Source: Roseburia sp. 831b (GTDB lineage Bacteria; Bacillota; Clostridia; Lachnospirales; Lachnospiraceae). Taken from it: 64,000 nucleotides of DNA. Both the position numbers and the translations under genes were made by a program. The stretch covers positions 733,501 through 797,500 of the forward strand of contig NZ_CP135162.1 in the NCBI RefSeq assembly GCF_001940165.2, read 5' to 3'. The notes below the pieces were generated by a model, which did no database searches, was not told the origin of the DNA, and worked only from the letters and a program-made list of their open reading frames with translations. Each line of letters begins with the position of its first letter. The stretch's first letter is position 1. Below, in pieces: positions 23,591 to 32,363 of the stretch.

Positions 23591-24625
23591 ATGCAGGATG
23601 TGACGAAAATAGCAGTGGATGCTATGGGAGGCGACAATGCACCCGGCGAGATTGTAAAAGGTGCAGTGGATGCAGTTTTAGGAAGAGAAGACATCAAAGT
23701 TTTTCTGGTAGGCCAAGAGGATGTCGTGAAGGAAGAACTTGAGAAATATAACTATCCGAAGGAGCAGATTGAAGTAATCCATGCGGAAGAAGTGATAGAA
23801 ACAGCAGAACCACCGGTAAATGCAGTCCGTAAGAAGAAGCAGTCCTCGATTGTAATTGGAATGAACCTGGTAAAGCAAAAAGAGGTGGATGCATTTGTTT
23901 CAGCAGGAAGTTCAGGAGCGATTCTGGTTGGCGGACAGGTTATTGTCGGAAGAATTAAAGGAATCGAGAGACCACCGCTAGCACCATTGATTCCAACAGA
24001 AAAAGGAGTATCTTTACTGATTGACTGCGGCGCAAATGTTGATGCAAGAGCATCTCATCTGGTGCAGTTTGCAAAGATGGGTTCCCTTTATATGGAACAT
24101 GTCGTTGGAATTAAGAATCCGCGTGTTGCAATTGTCAATATTGGAGCAGAGGAAGAGAAGGGAAATGCACTTGTGAAAGAGACATTTCCGCTTTTGAAAG
24201 AGTGTGAGGATATCAATTTCGTGGGAAGTATCGAGGCGAGAGAGATTCCACACGGAGAAGCGGATGTTATTTTGTGCGAAGCTTTTGTAGGAAATGTTAT
24301 CTTAAAATTATATGAGGGATTAAGTTCCACTTTGATTGGTGTAATTAAGAAGGGTATGATGAGCACACTAAGAAGTAAGATTGGTGCAGCATTGGCTCTT
24401 CCAGCGTTAAAAGGAACTTTAAAGACTTTTGATGCGACACAATATGGTGGTGCTCCGCTGCTTGGATTGAATGGTCTTGTAGTAAAGACACATGGAAGTG
24501 CCAAGGCAAAAGAAATTACCAATTCAATCTACCAGTGTGTAACGTTTAAAGAACAGGACATCAATGGTAAGATTAAGAAAAATATAGTAAATAAAGAGTC
24601 AGACGAAAATAGAAAGGAATTATAA
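23591..24625 (+). CDS. plsX: Phosphate acyltransferase PlsX
   Basis: Converts acyl-ACP and phosphate to acyl phosphate, the acyl donor for PlsY in phospholipid synthesis; peripheral membrane enzyme. The 344-residue protein shows [20 protein letters not shown] at the N-terminus, [14 protein letters not shown] and [16 protein letters not shown], and C-terminal LYEGLSS and [10 protein letters not shown] motifs, all typical. It precedes acpP by two bases. PlsY is encoded at 55.2 kb and gpsA at 55.9 kb, so three steps of the pathway are in this window. Confidence 0.96.
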   Translation: MQDVTKIAVDAMGGDNAPGEIVKGAVDAVLGREDIKVFLVGQEDVVKEELEKYNYPKEQIEVIHAEEVIETAEPPVNAVRKKKQSSIVIGMNLVKQKEVDAFVSAGSSGAILVGGQVIVGRIKGIERPPLAPLIPTEKGVSLLIDCGANVDARASHLVQFAKMGSLYMEHVVGIKNPRVAIVNIGAEEEKGNALVKETFPLLKECEDINFVGSIEAREIPHGEADVILCEAFVGNVILKLYEGLSSTLIGVIKKGMMSTLRSKIGAALALPALKGTLKTFDATQYGGAPLLGLNGLVVKTHGSAKAKEITNSIYQCVTFKEQDINGKIKKNIVNKESDENRKEL

Positions 24626-24627
24626 CA

Positions 24628-24861
24628 ATGGAATTTGAAAAGCTTAAGAAAATTATTGCAGAGGTCTTAAACGTAGACGAGGCAGAAATTACAATGGAAA
24701 CTACATTTGTAGATGATCTTGGAGCAGATTCTTTGGATATCTTCCAGATTATCATGGGATTAGAAGAAGAATTCGATATTGAGATTCAAAACGAAGCAGC
24801 AGAAAGCATCGTAACAGTTGCAGATGCAGTAGAGCAGATTAAAAATGCTGTAAATCAGTAA
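24628..24861 (+). CDS. acpP: Acyl carrier protein
   Basis: A 77-residue acidic helical carrier for fatty acid synthesis. The 4'-phosphopantetheine attachment serine lies in the canonical [20 protein letters not shown] (Ser37 in DSLD). It starts two bases after the plsX stop codon with a GAAAGGAA site inside the end of plsX. A terminator follows, so the plsX-acpP transcript probably ends here. Confidence 0.96.
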   Translation: MEFEKLKKIIAEVLNVDEAEITMETTFVDDLGADSLDIFQIIMGLEEEFDIEIQNEAAESIVTVADAVEQIKNAVNQ

Positions 24862-24896
24862 AACGACTTTGTATACATGAGAACACAGTGACGAGA

Positions 24897-24938
24897 AGAA
24901 AAGCCCTTTATCCTATGTTATGGAGGGCTTTTTCTTTT
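24897..24938 (+). terminator. Terminator after acpP
   Basis: GAAAAGCCCT pairs with AGGGCTTTTTC across a 17-base loop, followed by a T-rich tail to 24938. It lies about 35 bases past the acpP stop codon. Confidence 0.75.
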
Positions 24939-24994
24939 CAATTAACGCAAGTAGTGAAAAAAGAAACTTGCAGGAAGAAAGAGATGGAGTAGAA

Positions 24995-25684
24995 ATGGCA
25001 AAACAACAGGAATTAGAAGAAAAAATAGGTTATAGCTTTAACCAAAAAGGTTTGTTAAGACAGGCACTGACACACAGTTCCTACGCAAACGAAAAACACA
25101 TGAAAAAAGGTTCTGACAATGAAAGACTGGAATTTTTAGGGGATGCTGTGTTAGAGCTGGTATCAAGTGATTTCTTATATCGTGAGTACCCGGATCTCCC
25201 AGAAGGCGATTTGACAAAATTACGTGCAAGCATCGTATGTGAGCCAACATTAGCGCTATGTACGGAACCATTGGAACTTGGTAAATACCTATACCTTGGA
25301 AAAGGAGAAGATTTGACAGGCGGAAGAACACGTAAATCAATTCTTTCCGATGCGTTAGAGGCAGTGATTGGCGCAATTTACTTAGATGGTGGTTTTACTA
25401 ATGCAAAAGAGTTTATCCACAAATTTATTATGACGGATATTGAGCATAAAAAACTCTTTTATGATAGCAAGACTATCCTTCAGGAAGTGGTTCAGGGAAA
25501 TTACAATGAAGCACTCCACTACGAATTGGTGGCAGAAGAAGGACCGGACCATGATAAGAAATTTAGTGTGGAAGCATTGATTGGGGATAAGGTGATTGGA
25601 CATGGAGTTGGCCACACCAAAAAAGCTGCGGAACAGCAGGCAGCATATCAGGCATTGCTGAAATTGAAGCCAACGGAAAAATAA
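24995..25684 (+). CDS. rnc: Ribonuclease III
   Basis: Double-stranded RNA endonuclease for rRNA and mRNA processing. The 229-residue protein has the catalytic signature NERLEFLGDAVLEL (about 41-54), a second acidic cluster in SDALEAVIGAIYLDGG, and a C-terminal double-stranded RNA-binding domain (about 155-226, ending GHTKKAAEQQAAYQALLKL). ATG 24995 is preferred, with GGAG six bases upstream; the open frame back to 24920 runs through the acpP terminator and is not expected to be translated. smc follows after 23 bases, the usual rnc-smc-ftsY order. Confidence 0.95.
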   Translation: MAKQQELEEKIGYSFNQKGLLRQALTHSSYANEKHMKKGSDNERLEFLGDAVLELVSSDFLYREYPDLPEGDLTKLRASIVCEPTLALCTEPLELGKYLYLGKGEDLTGGRTRKSILSDALEAVIGAIYLDGGFTNAKEFIHKFIMTDIEHKKLFYDSKTILQEVVQGNYNEALHYELVAEEGPDHDKKFSVEALIGDKVIGHGVGHTKKAAEQQAAYQALLKLKPTEK

Positions 25685-25707
25685 TACAGCGAAAACGGAG
25701 ACGGAAT

Positions 25708-28700
25708 ATGTATTTAAAAAGCATTGAGGTACATGGATTTAAATCATTTGCAAACAAGATTGTATTTGATTTTCATAATGGAATTACAGGAATTGTAGGT
25801 CCGAACGGAAGTGGAAAAAGTAATGTTGGAGATGCTGTTCGGTGGGTACTGGGTGAACAAAGTGCAAAGCAGCTGCGTGGTGCAAGCATGCAGGATATTA
25901 TTTTTGCAGGAACGGAGAACCGTAAGCCATTAAGTTACGCTTATGTCGCAATCACGATGGATAATTCAGATCATGCACTCCCGGTTGAGTTTGAGGAGGT
26001 TACGGTCGCAAGAAGAGTGTATCGTTCCGGTGAGAGTGAGTATCTGCTGAATGGAAATCCATGCCGATTAAAGGATGTGACAGAACTTTTTTACGATACC
26101 GGTATTGGAAAAGAAGGGTATTCCATTATTGGACAGGGTCAGATTGAACGAATCTTAAATGGTAAGCCAGAGGAGCGAAGAGAGCTGTTTGACGAGGCGG
26201 CCGGAATTGTCAAGTATAAAAAGAGAAAGGCAACCGCACAGAAAAAGCTCGAGAATGAAAGAGAAAATCTGGTACGTGTAAATGATATTCTGTCGGAGTT
26301 AGAGCGCCAGGTTGGCCCGTTGGAAAAGCAGGCAGAAAAGGCGAGAATCTACCTTAAGAAAAAGGAAGAATTAAAAACCTTTGACGTGAATATGTTCCTT
26401 CTTGAAATGGAGCGCATTGACAAACAGTTAAAAGAGGTGCAGGACAATTTCCAAATTGCAGATGGTCAGTTAAAAGAGAAAAATGAGACTTACACCAATA
26501 TCAAATCGGAATATGAAAAGATGGAGCGTGATGTCGAGGCAATCGAGGAGAAAATCACGTCTATTCGTGATACCATCAGCAATTCCAGTGTGACAAAAGG
26601 AAAATTAGAAGGACAGATTAACGTCTTAAATGAGCAGATTCATACTGCAAAAATGACGGATGAACATATGAGAAAGCGCTTAGAGACCATCGAGAGCGAG
26701 AAGAAGGAGCGTCTTTCTACAAAGTCCGGGTATGAGAAAGAAAAGGCGGATTTAGACGGTCAGCTTACAAATATTTCAGAACGAAAAGAGACTGCACAGA
26801 ATCAGTATCAGGAAGTCCAGGAAAAGGCTGCAAAGTTAAAGGAAGAAATTGAGAACGGCAAAAATGAACTGATTCAGCTTTTAAATCAAAAAGCTTCCAT
26901 CAAGGCGAGAATTCAAAGAAATGACACGATGGTGGAACAGATTAACATCCGCAGAGCGCAGTTAAATCAGAGACTTTTAGCAAGAAAATCCGAAGAGACC
27001 GATTTGGAATCAGTGTTAGAAGAGTACCAGCTTAAGTTAGATGAGACAAACCAGGAAATTGCGAAACTCCGCGAAAAGTCTGCGAAGATGGAAAACGAGC
27101 GCCGCGAATGGAAACAGAAGTCCATCGAGACGACGAAGACGTTGGAGGAGTCGCTTGCAAAATATCACAAAAACCAGTCCAGATTAGAATCCTTAAAAAA
27201 TATTGCGGAACGCTATGACGGTTACGGGAACAGTATCCGAAAAGTGATGGAGCAAAAGGCAGCCAACAAAGGACTGCTGGGAGTCGTTTCGGATTTGATT
27301 CAGGTAGATAAGAAGTACGAGATTGCGATTGAGACAGCATTAGGCGGTAACATTCAAAATATCGTAACCGAGGATGAAGAGACTGCAAAGAAAATGATTT
27401 CCTATTTGAAGGCAAACCGCTTTGGGCGTGCAACATTCCTTCCAATTACAAGTGTAGATGGAAGAGGTAATTTCAAAAATCACGACGCCCTAAAAGAAAA
27501 AGGAGTCATTGGCCTTGCAAATACCCTGGTAAAAACAGATGCGAAATACGAAGGCGTCATCGCCTATCTGTTGGGGCGCGTTGTGGTAACGGAAAATATT
27601 GACCATGCCATTGCACTTGCCAGAAAGAATCATTATTCTTTACATATTGTAACATTAGAGGGAGAATACCTAAGTCCCGGTGGTTCGATGGCAGGTGGTG
27701 CATTTAAGAACAGCAGCAACTTACTTGCAAGAAAACGTGAAGTAGAGGAATTAGAGAAAAAAGTACAGGATTTAGATGACGCAGTAAAAGACAGCAGAAA
27801 GCGGTTAGAAGAGATAAAGACCGCGCAGGCACTTCTTGCGGACGATATGGAAGAGAATCGTAAGAATTTACAGGAAATGATTCTTGCCCAGAATACGGCG
27901 AAGATGAATGTAGACCGTGTTGTCTCCAAGAAAAATGAGAGTGAGACTGTTTACCAGGGACTTCAGACAGAACATAAGGAAATGGAAGGGCAGTTAGCAG
28001 AAATCGAGCAGGAGAAAGCGAAGATTGCCAAAGAGAGCGAAGACGCGCTTGCCCGTGAAAAAGAGATTGGCGTTCAAAATGAAGCATATCAAAAGGAATT
28101 AGAAGAGCAGGATCTTGTCATTGAAAAAGCGGGAAATGAACTGTCAAAGATTCAGTTAGAAGAGGCTAACCTTCGTCAGAAGGCAGAATTTGTGACACTT
28201 AATATAGAACGAATTGAAACGGAACTTGCCAAGTTTGATGCAGAATGTGAGCAGGTGCAAAAAGAGGCAGAGGAAGCAAAAGAAGAGGTACAAAAGAAGT
28301 TATCGGATATCGAAGAAATCAAAAAGACCATTCTTGCTTCCGATGGTGCCAATGAGAATCTTGCCAACGAGTTGCAGGAAGCACTTAATAAGAAGGAAGA
28401 GTTGTCCGCTTCTTACAAGGGATTTTTCCAGAAACAGGAAGAGATTTCAAAAGAGATTACCGAACTTGAAAAAGAGATTTTCCGTCTGAACAGTCAGCGG
28501 GAAAAATTAGAAGACGCTCATACTTACCAGAATAACTACATGTGGGAAGAATATGAGCTGACGCTTCACGCTGCGATGGAGCTTCGGAATGAGGAATACC
28601 AGAATCTGTCTGAACTGAAAAAAGAGATTGCCAATATCAAGGATGAGATACGAAAACTTGGAGATGTCAATGTCAATGCGATTGAGGATTACAAAGAGAT

Positions 28701-29268
28701 TTCAGAGCGCTACACCTTTTTAAAAGGACAGCATGATGATTTGATAGAGGCAGAACAGACGCTTGTAAATATCATCGAAGAATTAGATACCGGCATGCGC
28801 AAACAGTTCTTAGAGAAGTTTGCAGAGATTCAAAAAGAATTTGACAAGGTATTCAAAGAATTGTTTGGCGGTGGAAAGGGAAGCCTTGAGCTTGTCGAGG
28901 ATGAGGATATCTTGGAGTGTGGCATTCGTATCATTGCGCAGCCGCCAGGAAAGAAACTTCAGAATATGATGCAGATGTCCGGTGGAGAGAAATCTTTAAC
29001 GGCAATTTCGTTGTTATTTGCAATTCAGAATCTGAAACCATCTCCATTTTGTCTTTTGGATGAGATTGAGGCGGCACTCGACGATTCAAACGTCAGCCGT
29101 TTTGCAAAATATTTACACAAACTTACGAAGAACACACAGTTCATCGTCATTACGCATCGAAGAGGTACCATGGCGGCAGCAGACCGGTTATACGGTATCA
29201 CGATGCAGGAAAAGGGTGTTTCGACATTAGTTTCTGTCAATCTGATTGAAGATGAACTTGATAAATAA
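25708..29268 (+). CDS. smc: Chromosome segregation protein SMC
   Basis: ATPase that compacts and segregates the chromosome with ScpA and ScpB. The 1186-residue protein has the full layout: N-terminal Walker A GPNGSGKSN (about residue 32), coiled coil (about 170-500), hinge domain (about 510-660, including YDGYGNSIRKVMEQ and the glycine-rich GGSMAGGAF), second coiled coil (670-1020), and C-terminal signature LSGGEKSLTA with Walker B FCLLDEIEAALDDSN. Length is normal for the family. It sits between rnc and ftsY as in most Firmicutes. Confidence 0.97.
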   Translation: MYLKSIEVHGFKSFANKIVFDFHNGITGIVGPNGSGKSNVGDAVRWVLGEQSAKQLRGASMQDIIFAGTENRKPLSYAYVAITMDNSDHALPVEFEEVTVARRVYRSGESEYLLNGNPCRLKDVTELFYDTGIGKEGYSIIGQGQIERILNGKPEERRELFDEAAGIVKYKKRKATAQKKLENERENLVRVNDILSELERQVGPLEKQAEKARIYLKKKEELKTFDVNMFLLEMERIDKQLKEVQDNFQIADGQLKEKNETYTNIKSEYEKMERDVEAIEEKITSIRDTISNSSVTKGKLEGQINVLNEQIHTAKMTDEHMRKRLETIESEKKERLSTKSGYEKEKADLDGQLTNISERKETAQNQYQEVQEKAAKLKEEIENGKNELIQLLNQKASIKARIQRNDTMVEQINIRRAQLNQRLLARKSEETDLESVLEEYQLKLDETNQEIAKLREKSAKMENERREWKQKSIETTKTLEESLAKYHKNQSRLESLKNIAERYDGYGNSIRKVMEQKAANKGLLGVVSDLIQVDKKYEIAIETALGGNIQNIVTEDEETAKKMISYLKANRFGRATFLPITSVDGRGNFKNHDALKEKGVIGLANTLVKTDAKYEGVIAYLLGRVVVTENIDHAIALARKNHYSLHIVTLEGEYLSPGGSMAGGAFKNSSNLLARKREVEELEKKVQDLDDAVKDSRKRLEEIKTAQALLADDMEENRKNLQEMILAQNTAKMNVDRVVSKKNESETVYQGLQTEHKEMEGQLAEIEQEKAKIAKESEDALAREKEIGVQNEAYQKELEEQDLVIEKAGNELSKIQLEEANLRQKAEFVTLNIERIETELAKFDAECEQVQKEAEEAKEEVQKKLSDIEEIKKTILASDGANENLANELQEALNKKEELSASYKGFFQKQEEISKEITELEKEIFRLNSQREKLEDAHTYQNNYMWEEYELTLHAAMELRNEEYQNLSELKKEIANIKDEIRKLGDVNVNAIEDYKEISERYTFLKGQHDDLIEAEQTLVNIIEELDTGMRKQFLEKFAEIQKEFDKVFKELFGGGKGSLELVEDEDILECGIRIIAQPPGKKLQNMMQMSGGEKSLTAISLLFAIQNLKPSPFCLLDEIEAALDDSNVSRFAKYLHKLTKNTQFIVITHRRGTMAAADRLYGITMQEKGVSTLVSVNLIEDELDK

Positions 29269-29275
29269 GTAGGGA

Positions 29276-29304
29276 TTGCAAAATGTGGCAAGGTAGGATA
29301 ATAT
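29276..29304 (+). promoter_or_regulatory. Possible promoter before ftsY
   Basis: TTGCAA (29276-29281), 17 bases, TAATAT (29299-29304), about 50 bases before ftsY in an 86-base gap after smc. Only a moderate match. Confidence 0.35.
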
Positions 29305-29354
29305 TTGTATAAGCCTATTAACGCTTTAAAGTGAAATAGAAGAGAGGAAAGAAT

Positions 29355-30296
29355 ATGGCTGAAGAAAAGAAAGGCTTCTGGAGCCGCCTGGTATCCGGGT
29401 TAAGCAAGACAAGAGATAACATCGTTTCTGGAATCGATTCCATTTTTAGTGGATTTTCCAGTATTGATGATGATTTCTATGAAGAGATTGAAGAAATTTT
29501 AATTATGGGAGATCTTGGGGTACGTGCAACGGAAGCAATCATAGAAGATCTGAAACAGAAAGTAAAAGAGCAGAAAATCAAGGAGCCAAGTGCATGTAAG
29601 CAGCTTTTGATTGACAGTATCAAGGAGCAGATGAATGTCGGCGAGACGGCATACCGTTTTGAAAATGAGAAATCCGTCGTACTTGTCATCGGTGTAAACG
29701 GCGTTGGTAAAACTACATCCGTAGGTAAATTGGCCGGCAAACTGAAAGATCAGGGCAAAAAAGTGGTTCTTGCAGCGGCAGATACCTTCCGTGCAGCAGC
29801 GGGAAGCCAGCTGTCCGAGTGGGCAAACCGTGCCGGAGTGGAGATGATTGGCGGACAGGATGGAGCAGATCCTGCGGCCGTAATTTTTGATGCAGTTGCA
29901 GCTGCAAAGGCAAGAAACGCAGATGTTTTGTTGTGTGATACGGCAGGAAGACTCCACAATAAAAAGAATCTGATGGAAGAGTTAAAAAAGATTAACCGTA
30001 TTTTAGAGAAAGAATATCCAGATGCCTATCGTGAGACACTTGTCGTGTTGGATGCGACAACCGGACAGAATGCGTTGGCACAGGCGAAGGAATTTTCCGA
30101 GTGTGCGCAGATTACCGGAATTATCTTAACCAAGATGGATGGTACAGCAAAGGGTGGTATCGCAGTTGCGATTCATTCAGAGCTTGGAATTCCGGTGAAA
30201 TACATTGGAGTGGGCGAGACAATTGATGATTTGCAGAAATTCGATGCAGATGAATTTGTAAATGCCTTATTCGAGACAGAAGAACAGGAAGCATAG
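29355..30296 (+). CDS. ftsY: SRP receptor FtsY
   Basis: GTPase that docks the signal recognition particle at the membrane for co-translational protein insertion. The 313-residue protein is a compact form with a short basic N-terminus (KKGFWSRLVSGLSKTRDNIV) and no long acidic A domain. The NG domain follows: GVNGVGKTTSVGKLA, DTFRAAA, DTAGRLHNKKNLMEEL, TKMDGTAKGG and GVGE. It follows smc. Its partner Ffh is encoded 2 kb downstream. Confidence 0.96.
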   Translation: MAEEKKGFWSRLVSGLSKTRDNIVSGIDSIFSGFSSIDDDFYEEIEEILIMGDLGVRATEAIIEDLKQKVKEQKIKEPSACKQLLIDSIKEQMNVGETAYRFENEKSVVLVIGVNGVGKTTSVGKLAGKLKDQGKKVVLAAADTFRAAAGSQLSEWANRAGVEMIGGQDGADPAAVIFDAVAAAKARNADVLLCDTAGRLHNKKNLMEELKKINRILEKEYPDAYRETLVVLDATTGQNALAQAKEFSECAQITGIILTKMDGTAKGGIAVAIHSELGIPVKYIGVGETIDDLQKFDADEFVNALFETEEQEA

Positions 30297-30353
30297 CCGC
30301 CTTTAGACGACTGAAAATATGCCATCATGGCAACAAAGACGAGGAGAAGTGAA

Positions 30354-31565
30354 ATGCTGACATTAGACAAATTTGAAGAAGCAAGTGAAAAAGTAAAAGA
30401 GGTTACCTCTGAGACAAAGTTGATTTATAGCGATTTCTTAAGTAACCAGACAGGAAACAAGGTTTATTTAAAACCGGAAAATATGCAGTTTACCGGAGCT
30501 TATAAGGTTCGTGGTGCTTACTATAAAATCAGTACCCTGTCTGAGGAAGAAAGAGAAAAGGGACTGATTACCGCTTCCGCAGGTAACCACGCACAGGGCG
30601 TTGCTTATGCTGCAAAATGCTATGGCTGTAAGGCAACCATCGTAATGCCGACCACAACACCGTTGATTAAGGTAAACCGTACCAGGAGTTATGGAGCAGA
30701 TGTCGTGCTTTACGGAGATGTTTATGATGAAGCATGTCAGAAGGCCTATGAACTTGCCAATGAACATGGTTATACCTTTATCCATCCGTTTGATGACCTT
30801 GCAGTTGCAACCGGACAGGGAACAATTGCGATGGAGATTTTTAAGGAACTTCCATTGGTAGAGTACATCCTGGTTCCAATCGGAGGAGGCGGACTTGCTA
30901 CCGGTGTTTCCACCCTTGCAAAACTGTTAAATCCAAAGATTAAGGTAATTGGTGTAGAGCCGGCAGGTGCAAACTGTATGCAGGCATCTTTTGCAGCAGG
31001 AAAAGTCACAACACTTCCGACCGTAAATACAATTGCAGACGGTACTGCAGTAAAGACACCGGGAAGCAAGATTTTCCCATACATCCAGAAGAACCTGGAC
31101 GATATCATTACCGTAGAGGATGACGAGTTAGTGGCAGCATTCTTGGATATGGTCGAAAATCACAAGATGGTGGTGGAGAACTCAGGACTTTTGACAGTGG
31201 CAGCATTAAAGCATCTTGATGTATCAGATAAACGGGTCGTATCCATCTTAAGTGGTGGAAATATGGACGTAATTACCATGTCATCTGTTGTTCAGCAGGG
31301 ACTCATTTTCCGTGACCGTATCTTTACCGTATCCGTATTGTTGCCGGATAAGCCGGGAGAACTTTGCAAGGTATCTGGAATCCTTGCAAAGGAACAGGGA
31401 AATGTCATCAAGCTTGAACACAACCAGTTCGTGTCAACAAACCGTAATGCAGCCGTAGAGTTACGCATTACCTTAGAAAGTTTTGGAACAGATCATAAGA
31501 AGCAGATTATCAAAGCGTTAGAGAAGGAAGGCTATAAGCCAAAGCTTGTTCGAACCAGTTTGTAA
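30354..31565 (+). CDS. ilvA: Threonine ammonia-lyase
   Basis: PLP enzyme deaminating threonine to 2-oxobutanoate, for isoleucine synthesis or threonine catabolism. The 403-residue protein has the PLP lysine in TGAYKVRGAYYK, the phosphate-binding GGGGLATG loop, and a C-terminal ACT-like domain (about 325-400, DRIFTVSVLLPDKPGEL). The single ACT-like domain matches the shorter form close to clostridial and TdcB-like enzymes rather than long IlvA with two regulatory domains; which role applies cannot be decided here. ATG 30354 has GAGGAG seven bases upstream; the earlier ATG 30327 has no site. Confidence 0.92.
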   Translation: MLTLDKFEEASEKVKEVTSETKLIYSDFLSNQTGNKVYLKPENMQFTGAYKVRGAYYKISTLSEEEREKGLITASAGNHAQGVAYAAKCYGCKATIVMPTTTPLIKVNRTRSYGADVVLYGDVYDEACQKAYELANEHGYTFIHPFDDLAVATGQGTIAMEIFKELPLVEYILVPIGGGGLATGVSTLAKLLNPKIKVIGVEPAGANCMQASFAAGKVTTLPTVNTIADGTAVKTPGSKIFPYIQKNLDDIITVEDDELVAAFLDMVENHKMVVENSGLLTVAALKHLDVSDKRVVSILSGGNMDVITMSSVVQQGLIFRDRIFTVSVLLPDKPGELCKVSGILAKEQGNVIKLEHNQFVSTNRNAAVELRITLESFGTDHKKQIIKALEKEGYKPKLVRTSL

Positions 31566-31583
31566 ATCGGGGAGGGGAAAGTT

Positions 31584-31946
31584 ATGTGGAAACCAAAATC
31601 AAGAGAAGAACGTGAACTTGGACCGGAATTAGGAGAGGGCGAAGTAAAGACCATCGAAGATTTGCGAAGAGAGGAAGCGCAAAAGAAGAGCGGTGCAAGG
31701 ATTTTCGCTGAGATTCTGATTTTACTGGCAGTTCTTTTAAGCGGATTTCTTGTGGCATTTCTGGTTGCAAAAGTAAATGGTGCCAGTTTTGGATTTTACA
31801 CATGGCCTCTGATTGCATGTACAGATGTATTTGTTTTTACAACAATTGGATTTTTTCAAACAGAAGGAAAAATTGAAAAAATATATGGCCTCTGTTCGAT
31901 TGCGAGCGCAGCCTGCGTTATCGTACAGATGGCGGTGTTATTTTAA
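31584..31946 (+). CDS. Small membrane protein of unknown function
   Basis: A 120-residue protein, not recognised. A charged N-terminal region (MWKPKSREERELGPEL, up to about residue 38) with many acidic and basic residues is followed by three hydrophobic segments (about 42-64, 70-90, 97-119). The N-terminus is probably cytoplasmic. It follows ilvA by 18 bases with a GGGGAGGGG site and is followed by a strong terminator, so it is probably the last gene of the ftsY-ilvA unit. Confidence 0.7.
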   Translation: MWKPKSREERELGPELGEGEVKTIEDLRREEAQKKSGARIFAEILILLAVLLSGFLVAFLVAKVNGASFGFYTWPLIACTDVFVFTTIGFFQTEGKIEKIYGLCSIASAACVIVQMAVLF

Positions 31947-31951
31947 AAGAT

Positions 31952-31987
31952 AAGGTGTCAAGAAAAAATACTTGACACCTTTTTTTT
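31952..31987 (+). terminator. Terminator overlapping the ylxM promoter
   Basis: AAGGTGTCAAG (31952-31962) and CTTGACACCTT (31971-31981) form a perfect 11-bp stem with an 8-base A-rich loop and an 8-T tail. The 3' arm contains TTGACA, which serves as the -35 of the next promoter. Confidence 0.92.
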
Positions 31988-32000
31988 ATTATGGTATTCT
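31972..32000 (+). promoter_or_regulatory. Promoter of ylxM-ffh with its -35 in a terminator stem
   Basis: TTGACA (31972-31977), 17 bases, TATTCT (31995-32000). The spacer includes the T run of the terminator. The expected start site near 32007 leaves a 5' leader of only about 8-10 bases before ATG 32015 or 32018. Confidence 0.65.
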
Positions 32001-32014
32001 ATGTCAGGTGATAA

Positions 32015-32362
32015 ATGATGGAAGAAAAAGTAGAACAGACATATCTCTATGATTTTTATGGAGAGTTGCTGAATCCGCATCAGAGAGAAGTCTATGAGAA
32101 GTTTGTTTTTGAGGATTTATCTCTCGGTGAGATTGCATTGGAAGAAGGAATATCGAGACAAGGCGTACACGATTTGATTAAGCGCTGTACGAAGTCATTA
32201 GAGGAATATGAAGAGAAGCTTCATCTGATTGCAAAGTTTCAGTCAGCGAAGAACATGGTGGGTGAGATTCACCAGCTGACCAAGCAGTTCCATCAGACAC
32301 ACAACGAAGCAATCATGGAAGAAATCGAACAGATTTCGAATCAGATTTTAGAGGAGCTATAA
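32015..32362 (+). CDS. ylxM: YlxM, SRP-associated helix-turn-helix protein
   Basis: A 115-residue protein of the YlxM/p13 family, encoded next to ffh in most Firmicutes and reported to modulate SRP function. It resembles a sigma-70 region 4 helix-turn-helix: [13 protein letters not shown] then [20 protein letters not shown] (about 38-57), followed by a helical tail. Two ATG codons (32015 and 32018) are possible, with AGGTG at 32006-32010. It ends one base before ffh, so the pair is co-translated. Confidence 0.92.
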   Translation: MMEEKVEQTYLYDFYGELLNPHQREVYEKFVFEDLSLGEIALEEGISRQGVHDLIKRCTKSLEEYEEKLHLIAKFQSAKNMVGEIHQLTKQFHQTHNEAIMEEIEQISNQILEEL

Positions 32363-32363
32363 G

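Noticed and set aside
24920..24994. N-terminal extension of RNase III
   Set aside because: It runs through the acpP terminator and lacks a ribosome binding site; ATG 24995 gives a normal protein.
30327..30353. Upstream ATG of threonine ammonia-lyase
   Set aside because: There is no ribosome binding site, while GAGGAG is properly placed for ATG 30354.
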